DNA of 64,000 nt, from the NCBI RefSeq assembly GCF_927798095.1, contig NZ_CAKMMF010000001.1, positions 186,001 to 250,000 on the forward strand, in the 5' to 3' direction. The DNA comes from Paenibacillus plantiphilus (GTDB lineage Bacteria; Bacillota; Bacilli; Paenibacillales; Paenibacillaceae). Of this stretch, positions 24,690 to 33,802 are shown piece after piece (position 1 is the first letter of the stretch; each line of letters starts with the position of its first letter). Below the pieces are notes generated by a model, which saw only the letters and a list, made by a program, of their open reading frames with translations, made no database searches and was not told where the DNA came from. The position numbers and the translations under genes are program-made.

Positions 24690-25979
24690 TTATTTGAGCA
24701 AGGCATCGATTTGGTCTGCAGCTTTATCCAGCTCGCCTTGAATATCCCGATCGGTCATGAAGATCGCCGACATCGTATCATTAATGACGGTATCAATCTG
24801 CGGCCATGCCGCCACCGGCGGACGTGCCTTCGATGTTTTTAATTGCTCAAGAAACGGTGCGAAATATGCAATACTCTTAATCTCGCTGTTCTCCATGGCT
24901 TTGAGATTGACAGGAATTTGGCCCACCTTGCCCATGCTGACCTGAGCCGCTTCCGATGTAAGAAACTTCACGAATTTCCATGATTCCTCTTGCTTGTCCT
25001 TACTGAAAATGCCCAGATCCTCTCCGCCCAATACTTGGACAGAGCCTGCTGATCCTTTGGGAAAGGATGCGGCAGCAGCTTTGAAGTCAGGGAATTGCGA
25101 TTCGAACTGGGCAAATGCCCACGGTCCTTCCGCCATCATCGCGTAGCTTCCTTGCGCATGTCCTTCCGTAACAGGAACATCCCCAGGCTTGAATCCGGCA
25201 ATTTGCCCAGCTTGTATAGCGGCTCTCAGCTTCGTCAAAATTTCTATCGTGGCCGAGCTGTTCAAATAGCCTTGAGCTGTATCCATCGCAGGAGACAGCA
25301 CATCACCGCCGTTGCTCCAGATCCAAGGAAGGATATTCCACCCTTGCAGAGCCGGCTCGCCGAAGCCCCAAGCTCTGTCAGATTGGGCTTTAACCCCTGC
25401 GATCGCTGTGAAGAACTCATCGGCCGTTTCCGGCGCCTTGTCAAGGCCGCTCGCCTTCAGCATCGACTCGTTCCAGAACATGACCTTCGTATTCGTGTTA
25501 AGCGGAAGACCATAATAATGATCACCGATCTTGCCCGTTGACAACGGTCCTTCCAGAAGCTCCTTCGCTGTCTCGTCGAAATCCGCGAACTTCTCATCGA
25601 GTGCAACTAACAGCCCCTGCTTCTGAAACTCTGGAACCCAAATAATATCCAGTCGGGCTACATCCGGCATCTCGCTGCTGCTGCTGCCGATCTGCAGCTT
25701 CTTATGAAGCTGATCCCACGGATACGCAACCGCTTTCACTTTAATTCCGGGGTTTGCAGCCTCGAATTGCGGAATGAGCTGTTCGGTCAACGTCTTTTCT
25801 TCCGGAGAAGCCGTGCTGTAATGATGCCAGAACGTAAGCGTCGTCTCCTTGGCCGGCTTATCACCTTTTCCTTCAGCATTGCCGCTCGTATTGCTGTTAG
25901 ACCCTGATCCGCATGCCGCAAGCAAGGAAAGGATGAGCAGAAGAGCAATCGCGCCTGGAATAGACTTTTTTATCGTCAT
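24690..25979 (-). CDS. Sugar-binding lipoprotein of the ABC importer
   Basis: 429 residues. Signal peptide with lipobox LLAAC (Cys23), then a Ser/Asn/Gly-rich linker and a family 1 extracellular solute-binding domain: TLTFWHHYSTASPEEK, PDVARLDIIWVPEFQ, YGLPLNTNTKVMFWN and a conserved AMMAEGPWAFAQF. It captures the sugar outside the membrane for the two permeases. Thirteen bp separate it from the upstream GH13 gene, supporting a maltodextrin or branched-glucan ligand. Confidence 0.92.
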   Translation of the reverse strand: MTIKKSIPGAIALLLILSLLAACGSGSNSNTSGNAEGKGDKPAKETTLTFWHHYSTASPEEKTLTEQLIPQFEAANPGIKVKAVAYPWDQLHKKLQIGSSSSEMPDVARLDIIWVPEFQKQGLLVALDEKFADFDETAKELLEGPLSTGKIGDHYYGLPLNTNTKVMFWNESMLKASGLDKAPETADEFFTAIAGVKAQSDRAWGFGEPALQGWNILPWIWSNGGDVLSPAMDTAQGYLNSSATIEILTKLRAAIQAGQIAGFKPGDVPVTEGHAQGSYAMMAEGPWAFAQFESQFPDFKAAAASFPKGSAGSVQVLGGEDLGIFSKDKQEESWKFVKFLTSEAAQVSMGKVGQIPVNLKAMENSEIKSIAYFAPFLEQLKTSKARPPVAAWPQIDTVINDTMSAIFMTDRDIQGELDKAADQIDALLK

Positions 25980-25992
25980 AGAGGGTAACTCC

Positions 25993-27726
25993 TTATCGAA
26001 TGTTTTGGAATAACATGACTTGTCTTGGACCTATATGGGCAGGCATATCCGCGATGTCGGCATATCCGTCCGCAAGCTCATCACGGCCGATCCCGAAGAC
26101 GGGGAGCACAGTGTCGAGCGCCACGCGCTCGACGGAGAAGTTCAGCAGCAAAGTAACGACGCGCGCTCCCTCTCTGCGCTTAATCGCATACAGCTCATAT
26201 CCCTCTGCATAAACCAGCTCCAACGTCCCCTGCTGCAGGATGGAGCTTGACGTCTTGCGGTCAATCCATTGCCCCATTTGGCGCAGCAGCGACATATCCG
26301 GCGATACGCTCTCCCATGGCATGCTGCCACGGCAGCCGGGATCATTCTCTCCTGTCATTCCCAGTTCATCGCCATAATAGACGACAGGATTGCCCGGGAA
26401 TACAAATTGGATAGCGAGCAGCAGAAGCAGATCCTCTTCACGGCCCCCGCATCTCGTCAGGATGCGCTCCGTATCATGGCTCCCAAGCAGATTGAACATC
26501 TGATGCAGCTCTGCGAGTGAATAGCGATGCGCCAAGCGGACAAGTCTGCCATGGAATTGCCCAAGCGTAATGGAGCGATCCAGCACATATTGGAACAGAA
26601 TCGTCCTTAATTCATAGTTCATCACACTGTCTACGCCGCCGGACATCATCAAGCCCTTGGCATCGTACCAGATTTCTGCAATAATAAAAGCGTTAGGATT
26701 AAGCGTCTTGACAAACGATTTCAGCTCCCGCAAGAAGCTGATTTCAACCTCATCTGCGACATCAATTCTCCAACCGTCAATGCCCGTTTCCTTCTGCCAA
26801 AAGGAGACGATATCAAAGACGAACTGTTTTACCTCGGGGTTTGATGTCCGCAGCTTGGGCATCCACTGATAGTAGCCCACGGAATCATAACGATCCTCAC
26901 TGCGCATTACAGGATATTCATTCACATAAAACCAATCCTTGTAGATCGAGCCCTCGCCGTTCTGAACAACATCCTGGAAGTAGGGATGATAATAGCCGCA
27001 ATGGTTGAATACGAGGTCCAGCACCACTTTTATATCACGCTCATGGCATTCGTCTATCAGCTTCCTCAGCTCTTCAATCGTTCCGAATTGCGGATCAATC
27101 TCGAAATAATCGATGGTGTCGTACTTGTGGTTGGACAATGACTTGAAGATCGGATTCAAGTACAACGCATTAATGCCTAAACTGCTCATATAATCCAGCT
27201 TGTCTATTATCCCCCGCAGATCACCTCCCATGAAATTGTCTCTTGTCGGCTCGCTGCCCCATGGCTCTGTTCCCTCAGGGTTAATAGCGGCATCCCCGTT
27301 GCTGAAGCGCTCCGGGAAGATCTGATACCATACCCGGCTGTTGATCCAATCGGGAGAGCTAACAATATCGCGATCGCCAGCATAAGAGAACGAATAGCTG
27401 CCCCCCTTCGCATCAACCGCCTGAACGCCATCCGCGCTGAGCCACACCGTCTCCCCCTCCGCTTGATATTGAAAGGTATATTGAAGATAGCGAAGGCGAG
27501 CTTCCTCACTGTTCAATATGGTGCGGTAGAAGGCTGTTTCATCTGATTCCGCCCATTTGTCCATCTTCTGCTGCCTAACGCCCTGCTCCAGCTTGTATTT
27601 ATTCCAATACACCAGTTGCACAGCTTGTGCATTCACAGGCAATCGAAGCCTGATCTCCAATTGCTGCAGGGATACGAGCGTCGTTTCAATAATGGGATCA
27701 TGTCCATAATAGTTTGTCATTGCCAT
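25993..27726 (-). CDS. GH13 neopullulanase / maltogenic amylase type enzyme
   Basis: 577 residues with no signal peptide, so cytosolic. Residues 1-115 form a CBM34-like N-terminal domain typical of cyclomaltodextrinase, neopullulanase and maltogenic amylase. The GH13 barrel has DLVFNH (237-242), GWRIDVADE with nucleophile Asp322, IIAEIW with Glu351 and LLGSHDTE with Asp418, so all catalytic residues are present. It would hydrolyse imported maltodextrins or cyclodextrins. It follows the lacI-type gene by 20 bp and precedes the binding protein by 13 bp, placing intracellular breakdown and uptake under one control. Specificity among the three activities is not decidable here. Confidence 0.92.
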   Translation of the reverse strand: MAMTNYYGHDPIIETTLVSLQQLEIRLRLPVNAQAVQLVYWNKYKLEQGVRQQKMDKWAESDETAFYRTILNSEEARLRYLQYTFQYQAEGETVWLSADGVQAVDAKGGSYSFSYAGDRDIVSSPDWINSRVWYQIFPERFSNGDAAINPEGTEPWGSEPTRDNFMGGDLRGIIDKLDYMSSLGINALYLNPIFKSLSNHKYDTIDYFEIDPQFGTIEELRKLIDECHERDIKVVLDLVFNHCGYYHPYFQDVVQNGEGSIYKDWFYVNEYPVMRSEDRYDSVGYYQWMPKLRTSNPEVKQFVFDIVSFWQKETGIDGWRIDVADEVEISFLRELKSFVKTLNPNAFIIAEIWYDAKGLMMSGGVDSVMNYELRTILFQYVLDRSITLGQFHGRLVRLAHRYSLAELHQMFNLLGSHDTERILTRCGGREEDLLLLLAIQFVFPGNPVVYYGDELGMTGENDPGCRGSMPWESVSPDMSLLRQMGQWIDRKTSSSILQQGTLELVYAEGYELYAIKRREGARVVTLLLNFSVERVALDTVLPVFGIGRDELADGYADIADMPAHIGPRQVMLFQNIR

Positions 27727-27746
27727 GTACCTCTATCCTTTATAAA

Positions 27747-28745
27747 CTAATTCACAATGCTGGTCGGAATACGAATCGATTGCGCCGGATTCGCTTCCTT
27801 GTTGATTAATGAAAAAAGTAACCCCGCCGCCTGCTTGCCCATCATCTCCAGATCGATTTCAACATAATGAACAGGATGCTTCAAATGACGGAACATCGGA
27901 TAATCATCGAACGTGGCCAGGCTAATCTCCTTGAGCATCGGATTGCCGTGCTCCCAATCGAGCATCTCAAACAGCAGCTCATGCGTGCAGCAGATGACCG
28001 CTTCCGGATTGTGTCCGTTGTTCCCCGCCTCACCTCCTTCAAATGCTCTGAGCGTTGCCAATGAATCTGCCTGTTCCACAATATGAGCCTCCAGGCCATG
28101 CTGCCCCATAACGGCTCTGTAGCCTTCCATGCGATCCGCGATAAACTTGTCCCGCCGGCCATCAGCCGCACCCGCATACATGACGATAGAACGATGACCG
28201 AGAGCCAAGAGCCGTTCCGTTAGAATACCGGCTGCCTGAACATTATCCACATCGACCCAGCGTATTCCCTCTTGCTGCAGCGAATGCTCCCCGATAATAA
28301 CGAAGGGCATCTCATGCTCTATGAGCAGCTCATAATTCGCTTGATTGAGCAAGGTGTCGGGAAGCAGAAGGCCATCAACCCGATGCTCGACCACGATGCG
28401 CTCGAAGGTTGATTTGCCTCCCTTCTTATCATGGTCACTCATCATCAGAAGCAGATATTCATTGTCATAAATGACATCCTCGATCCCTTGCAGCACCTTA
28501 TAGAAAAATGGATTCGCAAACGCTTTCTTATCCGTGTAATCAAAGCAGAAACCAACCGTAAACGTCTTGTTGAAGGCAAGCCCTCTGGCAATCGAATTGG
28601 GAACATAATTATGCTCCTTCATAATCTTCTCGATCTTGAGCCGAGTCTTCTCCGATATATTCTTGTTCCCGTTCAGTACTCTCGATACCGTCGCTTTATT
28701 CACGCCCGCCAAATCCGCAATGTTCTGAATCGTTAGCTTTGACAT
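27747..28745 (-). CDS. LacI-family transcriptional regulator
   Basis: 332 residues. The helix-turn-helix is TIQNIADLAGVNKATVSRVL (5-24) with the hinge helix NSIARGLA, followed by a periplasmic-binding-protein-like sensor domain (VGFCFDYTDKKAFANPFF, DGLLLPDTLL, WVDVDNVQA). The frame runs to 28895, but the domain starts at this ATG and AAGGAG lies upstream. It heads the operon with GH13 and the ABC importer, so it is probably a repressor released by a malto-oligosaccharide. A perfect LacI-type palindrome lies between its promoter and start codon, indicating autoregulation. Confidence 0.93.
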   Translation of the reverse strand: MSKLTIQNIADLAGVNKATVSRVLNGNKNISEKTRLKIEKIMKEHNYVPNSIARGLAFNKTFTVGFCFDYTDKKAFANPFFYKVLQGIEDVIYDNEYLLLMMSDHDKKGGKSTFERIVVEHRVDGLLLPDTLLNQANYELLIEHEMPFVIIGEHSLQQEGIRWVDVDNVQAAGILTERLLALGHRSIVMYAGAADGRRDKFIADRMEGYRAVMGQHGLEAHIVEQADSLATLRAFEGGEAGNNGHNPEAVICCTHELLFEMLDWEHGNPMLKEISLATFDDYPMFRHLKHPVHYVEIDLEMMGKQAAGLLFSLINKEANPAQSIRIPTSIVN

Positions 28746-28770
28746 CTGTTCGTACTCACCTTCTCCTTCT

Positions 28771-28786
28771 ATGCAACCGGTTGCAT
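28771..28786. promoter_or_regulatory. LacI-type operator
   Basis: The perfect palindrome ATGCAACCGGTTGCAT sits just after the -10 of the operon. A half site, ATGCAACCG at 28814-28822, overlaps the -35. Central CG and TGCAA arms are typical of LacI/GalR targets. Confidence 0.82.
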
Positions 28787-28790
28787 TTCT

Positions 28791-28819
28791 ATTATAAAAA
28801 ATAATCCCCCATAATGCAA
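28791..28819 (-). promoter_or_regulatory. SigA promoter of the maltodextrin operon
   Basis: TTGCAT (28814-28819), a 17-nt spacer and TATAAT (28791-28796) on the minus strand, directly abutting the operator. Confidence 0.75.
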
Positions 28820-28915
28820 CCGTCATTTTGACTGCTAATAAGTTGAACGATTGGAATGAACAAAGGGCCGCTGCACTCAGAGTAACGCATAGCAATAAAG
28901 TTATTCACACAGCGC

Positions 28916-28961
28916 AAAAAAGACCGCTAATCGTCTTGTGTGAGCGATTAGAACGGTCTTT
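28916..28961 (-). terminator. Terminator of the PPTase/BtrH/GH13 operon
   Basis: AAAGACCG, CTAATCG and their complements form a long stem followed by TTTTTT on the minus strand, just after the PP2C-like gene. Confidence 0.88.
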
Positions 28962-28994
28962 CACAACTATGCGCTTTCTTCGTTATTGTCCGTT

Positions 28995-29837
28995 TTAAGA
29001 GACGACTCCGATTCGCAAATACGCCCGATCATCATACGAGTGAAGATCTGACTTATACGTACTGAACCCCAGAAATTGTTCAATCGCTAACGGATCATTG
29101 GAAAGCGTCTCCTGCAGGATCGATTCCGTCTCCTTCACTGTTCCCTTTAATATGGCATATCCATCTGTAGCCATAACCAATTCCTCGACGTCCTCTGAAA
29201 CCTTCACGATTCGTATATCCTCAGATCGAAACGCAAATCCATCCACCGCTGAATAAGAAAATATTGAAGCGCCATTGTCATTTTGAAAAACCTGCTGTAT
29301 TTTCAGCAGCGGCTCAATAAACTGCCTGCCCGTATCTTGTTCTCTAATGGCTTCAATCGTCTTGCCTGCCAGCAGCTCGCCTTCGATAAACAGCTTTCTC
29401 GCTTCCAGCATCACTTTATCGATATACTTGTCGTTATCATATTGGACACCGTCCATGTAGGCCTTGCAGTCTCCGAAAAACCACAGCTCCTTATGCGCTG
29501 CGCTGTAGACCAGCAGCGATGCGGCCGGCCTGAGAAGCGGCTCCCGCCTTAACAGCTCCAGCCAGCCTTGGCGCTCATAGTCCTCTCTAATATGCTCCGA
29601 TAAGGCGGCTATGAATTCACCGGCATCGGCGTCAGCATGTCCCTCCATATGCAGAATATGCTCCTTAATGAGCTCCATCAGATACCGTCCGCTTGTTTTT
29701 CCGGCAAAATCCATATCTGTTTTGGCCGTAACCCCGTCGATTACAACAGCATAATGGGGCGTAACGACGAAACCGTCCTCGCATAAATCCGCTTGCTGCT
29801 TTTTCCCCTTAAGAAAGCTTTCTATGACTTGAATCAA
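28995..29837 (-). CDS. PP2C-like phosphatase domain protein
   Basis: 280 residues. The PP2C acid motifs appear in order: VIDGVTAKTD (Asp34), FFGDCKAYMDG (Asp123), VMATDGYAIL (Asp225) and SYDDRAYLRIG (Asp269/270). These would bind the two metals of a PPM-type phosphatase. Overall similarity to characterised PP2C proteins is modest, so the substrate (phosphoprotein, sugar phosphate or other) is open. It is last in a tight six-gene operon, 17 bp after the GlgE-like GH13. A phosphatase beside a GlgE-like enzyme, whose family uses maltose-1-phosphate, is suggestive, but this link is inference only. Confidence 0.72.
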   Translation of the reverse strand: MIQVIESFLKGKKQQADLCEDGFVVTPHYAVVIDGVTAKTDMDFAGKTSGRYLMELIKEHILHMEGHADADAGEFIAALSEHIREDYERQGWLELLRREPLLRPAASLLVYSAAHKELWFFGDCKAYMDGVQYDNDKYIDKVMLEARKLFIEGELLAGKTIEAIREQDTGRQFIEPLLKIQQVFQNDNGASIFSYSAVDGFAFRSEDIRIVKVSEDVEELVMATDGYAILKGTVKETESILQETLSNDPLAIEQFLGFSTYKSDLHSYDDRAYLRIGVVS

Positions 29838-29854
29838 TCATACAACCCCCGGTC

Positions 29855-31909
29855 CTAGTTGGCAAAATTCAGATTCGTGTAAGAAGCGTATCCGATCATG
29901 ACTTCAAATGGCTGCAGCGATACAGCAGCTTTCTTCAGAGGCGCGGCTTCTCCGCATAGCTGCCCGTCTTGATAAACAAGCTGAATCGTATTGACTTCTC
30001 GTCCTGCGACCCGATATATATCAGCACATACATCCAGCTCAACCACCTGGCTGCCCCAATTAGCGGTTACAAATAAGAGACGACTGTTATCACCATGATC
30101 CTCGTAGACCAGATACACGACATCTTCCTTGTCCATCGCCGAAGAACCCACATGACAGCTTCCATTGGCGATAACCCCAATAAAGGCCGCTCTTAAACCA
30201 AGCGCCTCCTTCATTAGCTCCATCAGCCAAGCATGCTCCCCATTGGTCCAGCTCAAGTAAAACGGATCAAAAAAAGCCAGCTTGCCCCGTCTCTCATCCT
30301 GCTCGTCTACCACAAAATCGCTGCATTCGCTTCCATCTCCAGCCTGGAATCCCATATTCATAGGAAGCATCTCTGCAAGCTCAAGACCATTGCTAATGAG
30401 CGGAATAACATTGGGAGACCAGCAATTAAGCAGCAGAAGCAGCGCTATTCTTTTTTTATCGCGGTGCAGCATGACCGCTCGTGGAGTATCCGGCGTTTCC
30501 AATGCCCCGATCATCGGTAGATGCGATGGCATCAAAGTATTCGCAACGAATGCCGAATAATCGCTTGCTCCCTTGCAGCCATAATAAAATTCCCACGTCC
30601 GTCCGCTGATCATATGGAAGCCGTTCTCCCTGGCCGCCAATGACCGATTAGCGTCGAGCTCCTCCGACCAGAAAATAAACGCTGGATTGATCGCCTTCGC
30701 GCGGGCGATCATTTCCTCATTCAATGGCTGCGGAAGCGCATGCGCCATATCGACCCGAGCGCCGTCAATCCCGAACTTCTCCTGATAATAGGGAATAACG
30801 CTCAGGACATACTCCCATAAGCCGCTGTTCTTGACGCGGCAGCTGTACAGACTGAGCTTGGCGCCATCCTGAAGGATATACGGCGGCTGATTATCCGGAA
30901 GATAGGGCTGGACTTTCTCATGAAAGTCCAAATAGAACCGCAAATAGGTTACATCCGTCCATAACGGCTGAGGGTCATTCAATACATCCGAGAACGCCGG
31001 GCAGGTCGTAATCCCGTAAAGCTCTTCGATTCTTGTCAGAATGCTGTCGCTTCCTACTGATTCCGAGTAAGCCGCAAGGAGCGACTTCCACTTCTCCTCG
31101 TCCGTTTCGCTTGGCGCGAGCGCGAACGAGGACAAATATTCGTTGATTTTGGGAGAACGGTACAGCTGCTGAAACGATTCATCGTTAAGCGGAGCTAGCT
31201 CCGGCAGCGTCTCCACGGGAGGCAGCGCAAACGTTTGCCCAACTTCCTTATCGATCCAATAAAACCAGTCCGGATGATCAAGAATCAAATGATTGTCTCT
31301 GGCCGCCGTTCTAAATACGAAATCTACGACAACCTTGATGCCAAGCAGATGGCAGGCTTCAATAAATGCATGAAATTGCAGCTCCACTATTGCTTCGCTG
31401 CAGCTTCCCAGCAGCGGGTCATGCAAGCTCGGGTCCAGCTTATATATGTTCTTGATCGCATACGGACTGCCGATCTCACCCTTCTTATAGATATCGCTCT
31501 GCTCAAAGACAGGGAGCAAATAAATGACATTGATATGCATCGCCTTCAAATACGGCAGCAGGGCAATCGTCTTCAGCCATGTGCCTGAATGCAACTGCTC
31601 CTTATTGGAATCATGCTTCCATGCGCTAAACATGCGGACCAGCATACTGTAGATGACGCTTTCCTCAATTGGCGCGCCGCTTGGGCGATCCCCAGGATTG
31701 GAATTCGCAGGTGACAAAATATGCTGCTCTATGCACGCAATAAGGAAGCGATACGGGTTGACATTAATTTCTCCAGCTCTTGCGGCGTGCTTGCTGTAAT
31801 CGGTATAGCCAAAGCTGTTCCATAGCTCAGGAATATAGTAATCCCCCTGATAGCTGTCGCTCGTTTGCTTCAGCATGTCCAGCAGCTGCTTCAAATGATT
31901 TTGCTTCAT
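29855..31909 (-). CDS. GH13 enzyme, GlgE-like active site
   Basis: 684 residues, no signal peptide. The GH13 barrel is recognisable: VVVDFVFRTAARDN (motif I), GARVDMAH with nucleophile Asp387, FIFWSEELDAN with Glu416/417 and GALETPDTPRA with Asp474. Motif I lacks the usual Asn-His, and motif IV reads ETPD rather than HD. Both traits are shared with GlgE-type alpha-glucan maltosyltransferases. About 120 residues between motifs I and II form an unusual insertion (residues 205-340). It lies 15 bp after the amylosucrase-like gene. It is more likely a transferase or phosphorylase-like enzyme than an amylase; activity unproven. Confidence 0.75.
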   Translation of the reverse strand: MKQNHLKQLLDMLKQTSDSYQGDYYIPELWNSFGYTDYSKHAARAGEINVNPYRFLIACIEQHILSPANSNPGDRPSGAPIEESVIYSMLVRMFSAWKHDSNKEQLHSGTWLKTIALLPYLKAMHINVIYLLPVFEQSDIYKKGEIGSPYAIKNIYKLDPSLHDPLLGSCSEAIVELQFHAFIEACHLLGIKVVVDFVFRTAARDNHLILDHPDWFYWIDKEVGQTFALPPVETLPELAPLNDESFQQLYRSPKINEYLSSFALAPSETDEEKWKSLLAAYSESVGSDSILTRIEELYGITTCPAFSDVLNDPQPLWTDVTYLRFYLDFHEKVQPYLPDNQPPYILQDGAKLSLYSCRVKNSGLWEYVLSVIPYYQEKFGIDGARVDMAHALPQPLNEEMIARAKAINPAFIFWSEELDANRSLAARENGFHMISGRTWEFYYGCKGASDYSAFVANTLMPSHLPMIGALETPDTPRAVMLHRDKKRIALLLLLNCWSPNVIPLISNGLELAEMLPMNMGFQAGDGSECSDFVVDEQDERRGKLAFFDPFYLSWTNGEHAWLMELMKEALGLRAAFIGVIANGSCHVGSSAMDKEDVVYLVYEDHGDNSRLLFVTANWGSQVVELDVCADIYRVAGREVNTIQLVYQDGQLCGEAAPLKKAAVSLQPFEVMIGYASYTNLNFAN

Positions 31910-31924
31910 AGCTCCCCCTAGTCG

Positions 31925-33802
31925 TTAAGTAATCGTTTCGTGCAGCCAGCGAAATTCGTAAGGTTGCAAAGAAATTCCTTCGTTTAGTTGATACCGCTCC
32001 CCTTCCATAGCATCTCGCATAACTCCTCCAAATCCTTGCTCCTCCAATACTCCGCCGGACACAGCCTGTACCCCGCTTGAGAAATTGCAAAGAACGAGAA
32101 GCCTCTCCTTGCCGTTTGTTTTGCAATAGGCCAGCACGGCCTTGTTGTGCACATCAAGCAAGGCAGCATGAACATCTGAATGGAACACCGCATGCTGCCT
32201 GCGAACGCTGATCAGGCGCTGCAAGCCTTTGAATATCATTTGCTCGGGCGTGCCGTCTTCCTTCCTTCTCAGAGCCTTGGTCCAGTCCATCTTCGGCCGG
32301 TGAAGCCATCTGCTGTCATCCGCCATATCCGGGTTCGAAGCATAGCTGTAATCGTTCAGCATGCCGATCTCATCCCCGCTGTATATCATCGGGATGCCCT
32401 CATAGGATAAAGCGATGCTGTACAACAGCAGCATTCGCTTGCAAGCCGTCTCGGCTTGTTCTGCATCCTTGCATTCGACAGCCTTCTCCAAACCGCATAA
32501 GGAGGCTGCCGTTCCAGAGGTTTTGGCCTCCTTCGCTTTCTCACTGAATGGCTTGGCCTCTCCTCTTGCGAAGCTGCCTGAAGCTTGTCCAACGTAAAAA
32601 TCTGTATGCATCCCGACGAACGGAACCTTGTCAATCGCCAAGCGCTGAAGCAATTCCTCCTCAAACAGCCAGGCAATATCGTCGTGACAGCGCACGTAAT
32701 TGATCCAGGCATTGCCAGCCTCAAGCTTGGGCAGCGCCTCCAGACATAAACGCAGATAGGTGGTATCGCTCATCGCCAATGCGTTCCACAGCCCTGCCAT
32801 CATGGGGAAATTGTACATATACTGCAGACCATTCTGCTGATCGCCGAAATACGTCACGATATCCCGAGACTCGCCGATCGTCTCCCCTTTAAACACCGTT
32901 CCTGGGGCGACCATATAGGCGATGCGCCGGAGCATACCTACGATATCATGAACCTGCGGCAGATTGAAGCCGTTCGTTCCAAGCTCCTTCCATATATGCG
33001 GAATAGCGTCCAGCCTCAGCACATCAACACCGCGATTTAACAAATACAGCATCGTTTCCGCCATTTTGTTGAACAGCGCCGGATTTTTATAATTCAAGTC
33101 CCATTGATAATCATAAAAGATCGAGCATACCCATTTGCCCGTTTCCGGATCAACGACAAAATTCGACTGCGAAGCCTCCGGAAATATGAACGGGAGTGTT
33201 TGATCGTACAAGTCGGGTATTTCCCGCGTATCGTACATCATATAGAGGTTCTGGTAATAGGGGTCTCCTTGACGCGCTTTGATAGCCCATTCATGATCAT
33301 CCGCTGTATGATTCAGAACAAAATCTATACACGTATGTATCCCCTGTTCTCTTAACACATCCTGCAATTGCTCAAATTCATCCATCGTTCCAAGCTGCGG
33401 ATTGATCTCAGTGAAGCTCGATACAGCGAAGCCGCCGTCATTCTTGCCCTCTCTTGTTTTCAATACAGGCATGAAATGAATGAAGTTAATGCCGAGCTCC
33501 TGTAAATAAGGGAGCTTCTCCTTAAAACTATTAAGTCCTCCCGCAAAAAGATCCACATAAAGAGACATCCCCACCACTTGCTCTGACACCGACCAGCCAG
33601 CGTCTTGCAGCCGCCGCAGATCTTGCATCTTCAGCTCCTGCTTCCGATTATCGAAAGCGAGATGGATCGTCTTCAACAAATCCTCGAAATCGGAAGAACG
33701 CTCTCCATACAGGGAGAAGTAGGTCTTCCTGAGCGCATCCAAATTGTCCTCCATCCGATTGCGGTAGGGGGCTAGCGTGTTCACTTCTTTCCAATCATCC
33801 AT
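31925..33802 (-). CDS. Amylosucrase-like GH13 (GH13_4)
   Basis: 625 residues. The alpha-helical N-terminus (1-75), then the barrel: CIDFVLNHTADDHEW (158-172), VLRLDAIPHIWKELGT with nucleophile Asp265, VFKGETIG with Glu307 and NYVRCHDDIAW with His373-Asp374. The IPHIWKELGTNGFNLPQVH stretch closely follows Neisseria amylosucrase. Family members use sucrose to build alpha-glucan or transfer glucose, or hydrolyse sucrose. No sucrose transporter is nearby. It overlaps the upstream BtrH-like gene by 22 bp, so the two are translationally linked. Sucrose specificity is inferred from family. Confidence 0.87.
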   Translation of the reverse strand: MDDWKEVNTLAPYRNRMEDNLDALRKTYFSLYGERSSDFEDLLKTIHLAFDNRKQELKMQDLRRLQDAGWSVSEQVVGMSLYVDLFAGGLNSFKEKLPYLQELGINFIHFMPVLKTREGKNDGGFAVSSFTEINPQLGTMDEFEQLQDVLREQGIHTCIDFVLNHTADDHEWAIKARQGDPYYQNLYMMYDTREIPDLYDQTLPFIFPEASQSNFVVDPETGKWVCSIFYDYQWDLNYKNPALFNKMAETMLYLLNRGVDVLRLDAIPHIWKELGTNGFNLPQVHDIVGMLRRIAYMVAPGTVFKGETIGESRDIVTYFGDQQNGLQYMYNFPMMAGLWNALAMSDTTYLRLCLEALPKLEAGNAWINYVRCHDDIAWLFEEELLQRLAIDKVPFVGMHTDFYVGQASGSFARGEAKPFSEKAKEAKTSGTAASLCGLEKAVECKDAEQAETACKRMLLLYSIALSYEGIPMIYSGDEIGMLNDYSYASNPDMADDSRWLHRPKMDWTKALRRKEDGTPEQMIFKGLQRLISVRRQHAVFHSDVHAALLDVHNKAVLAYCKTNGKERLLVLCNFSSGVQAVSGGVLEEQGFGGVMRDAMEGERYQLNEGISLQPYEFRWLHETIT

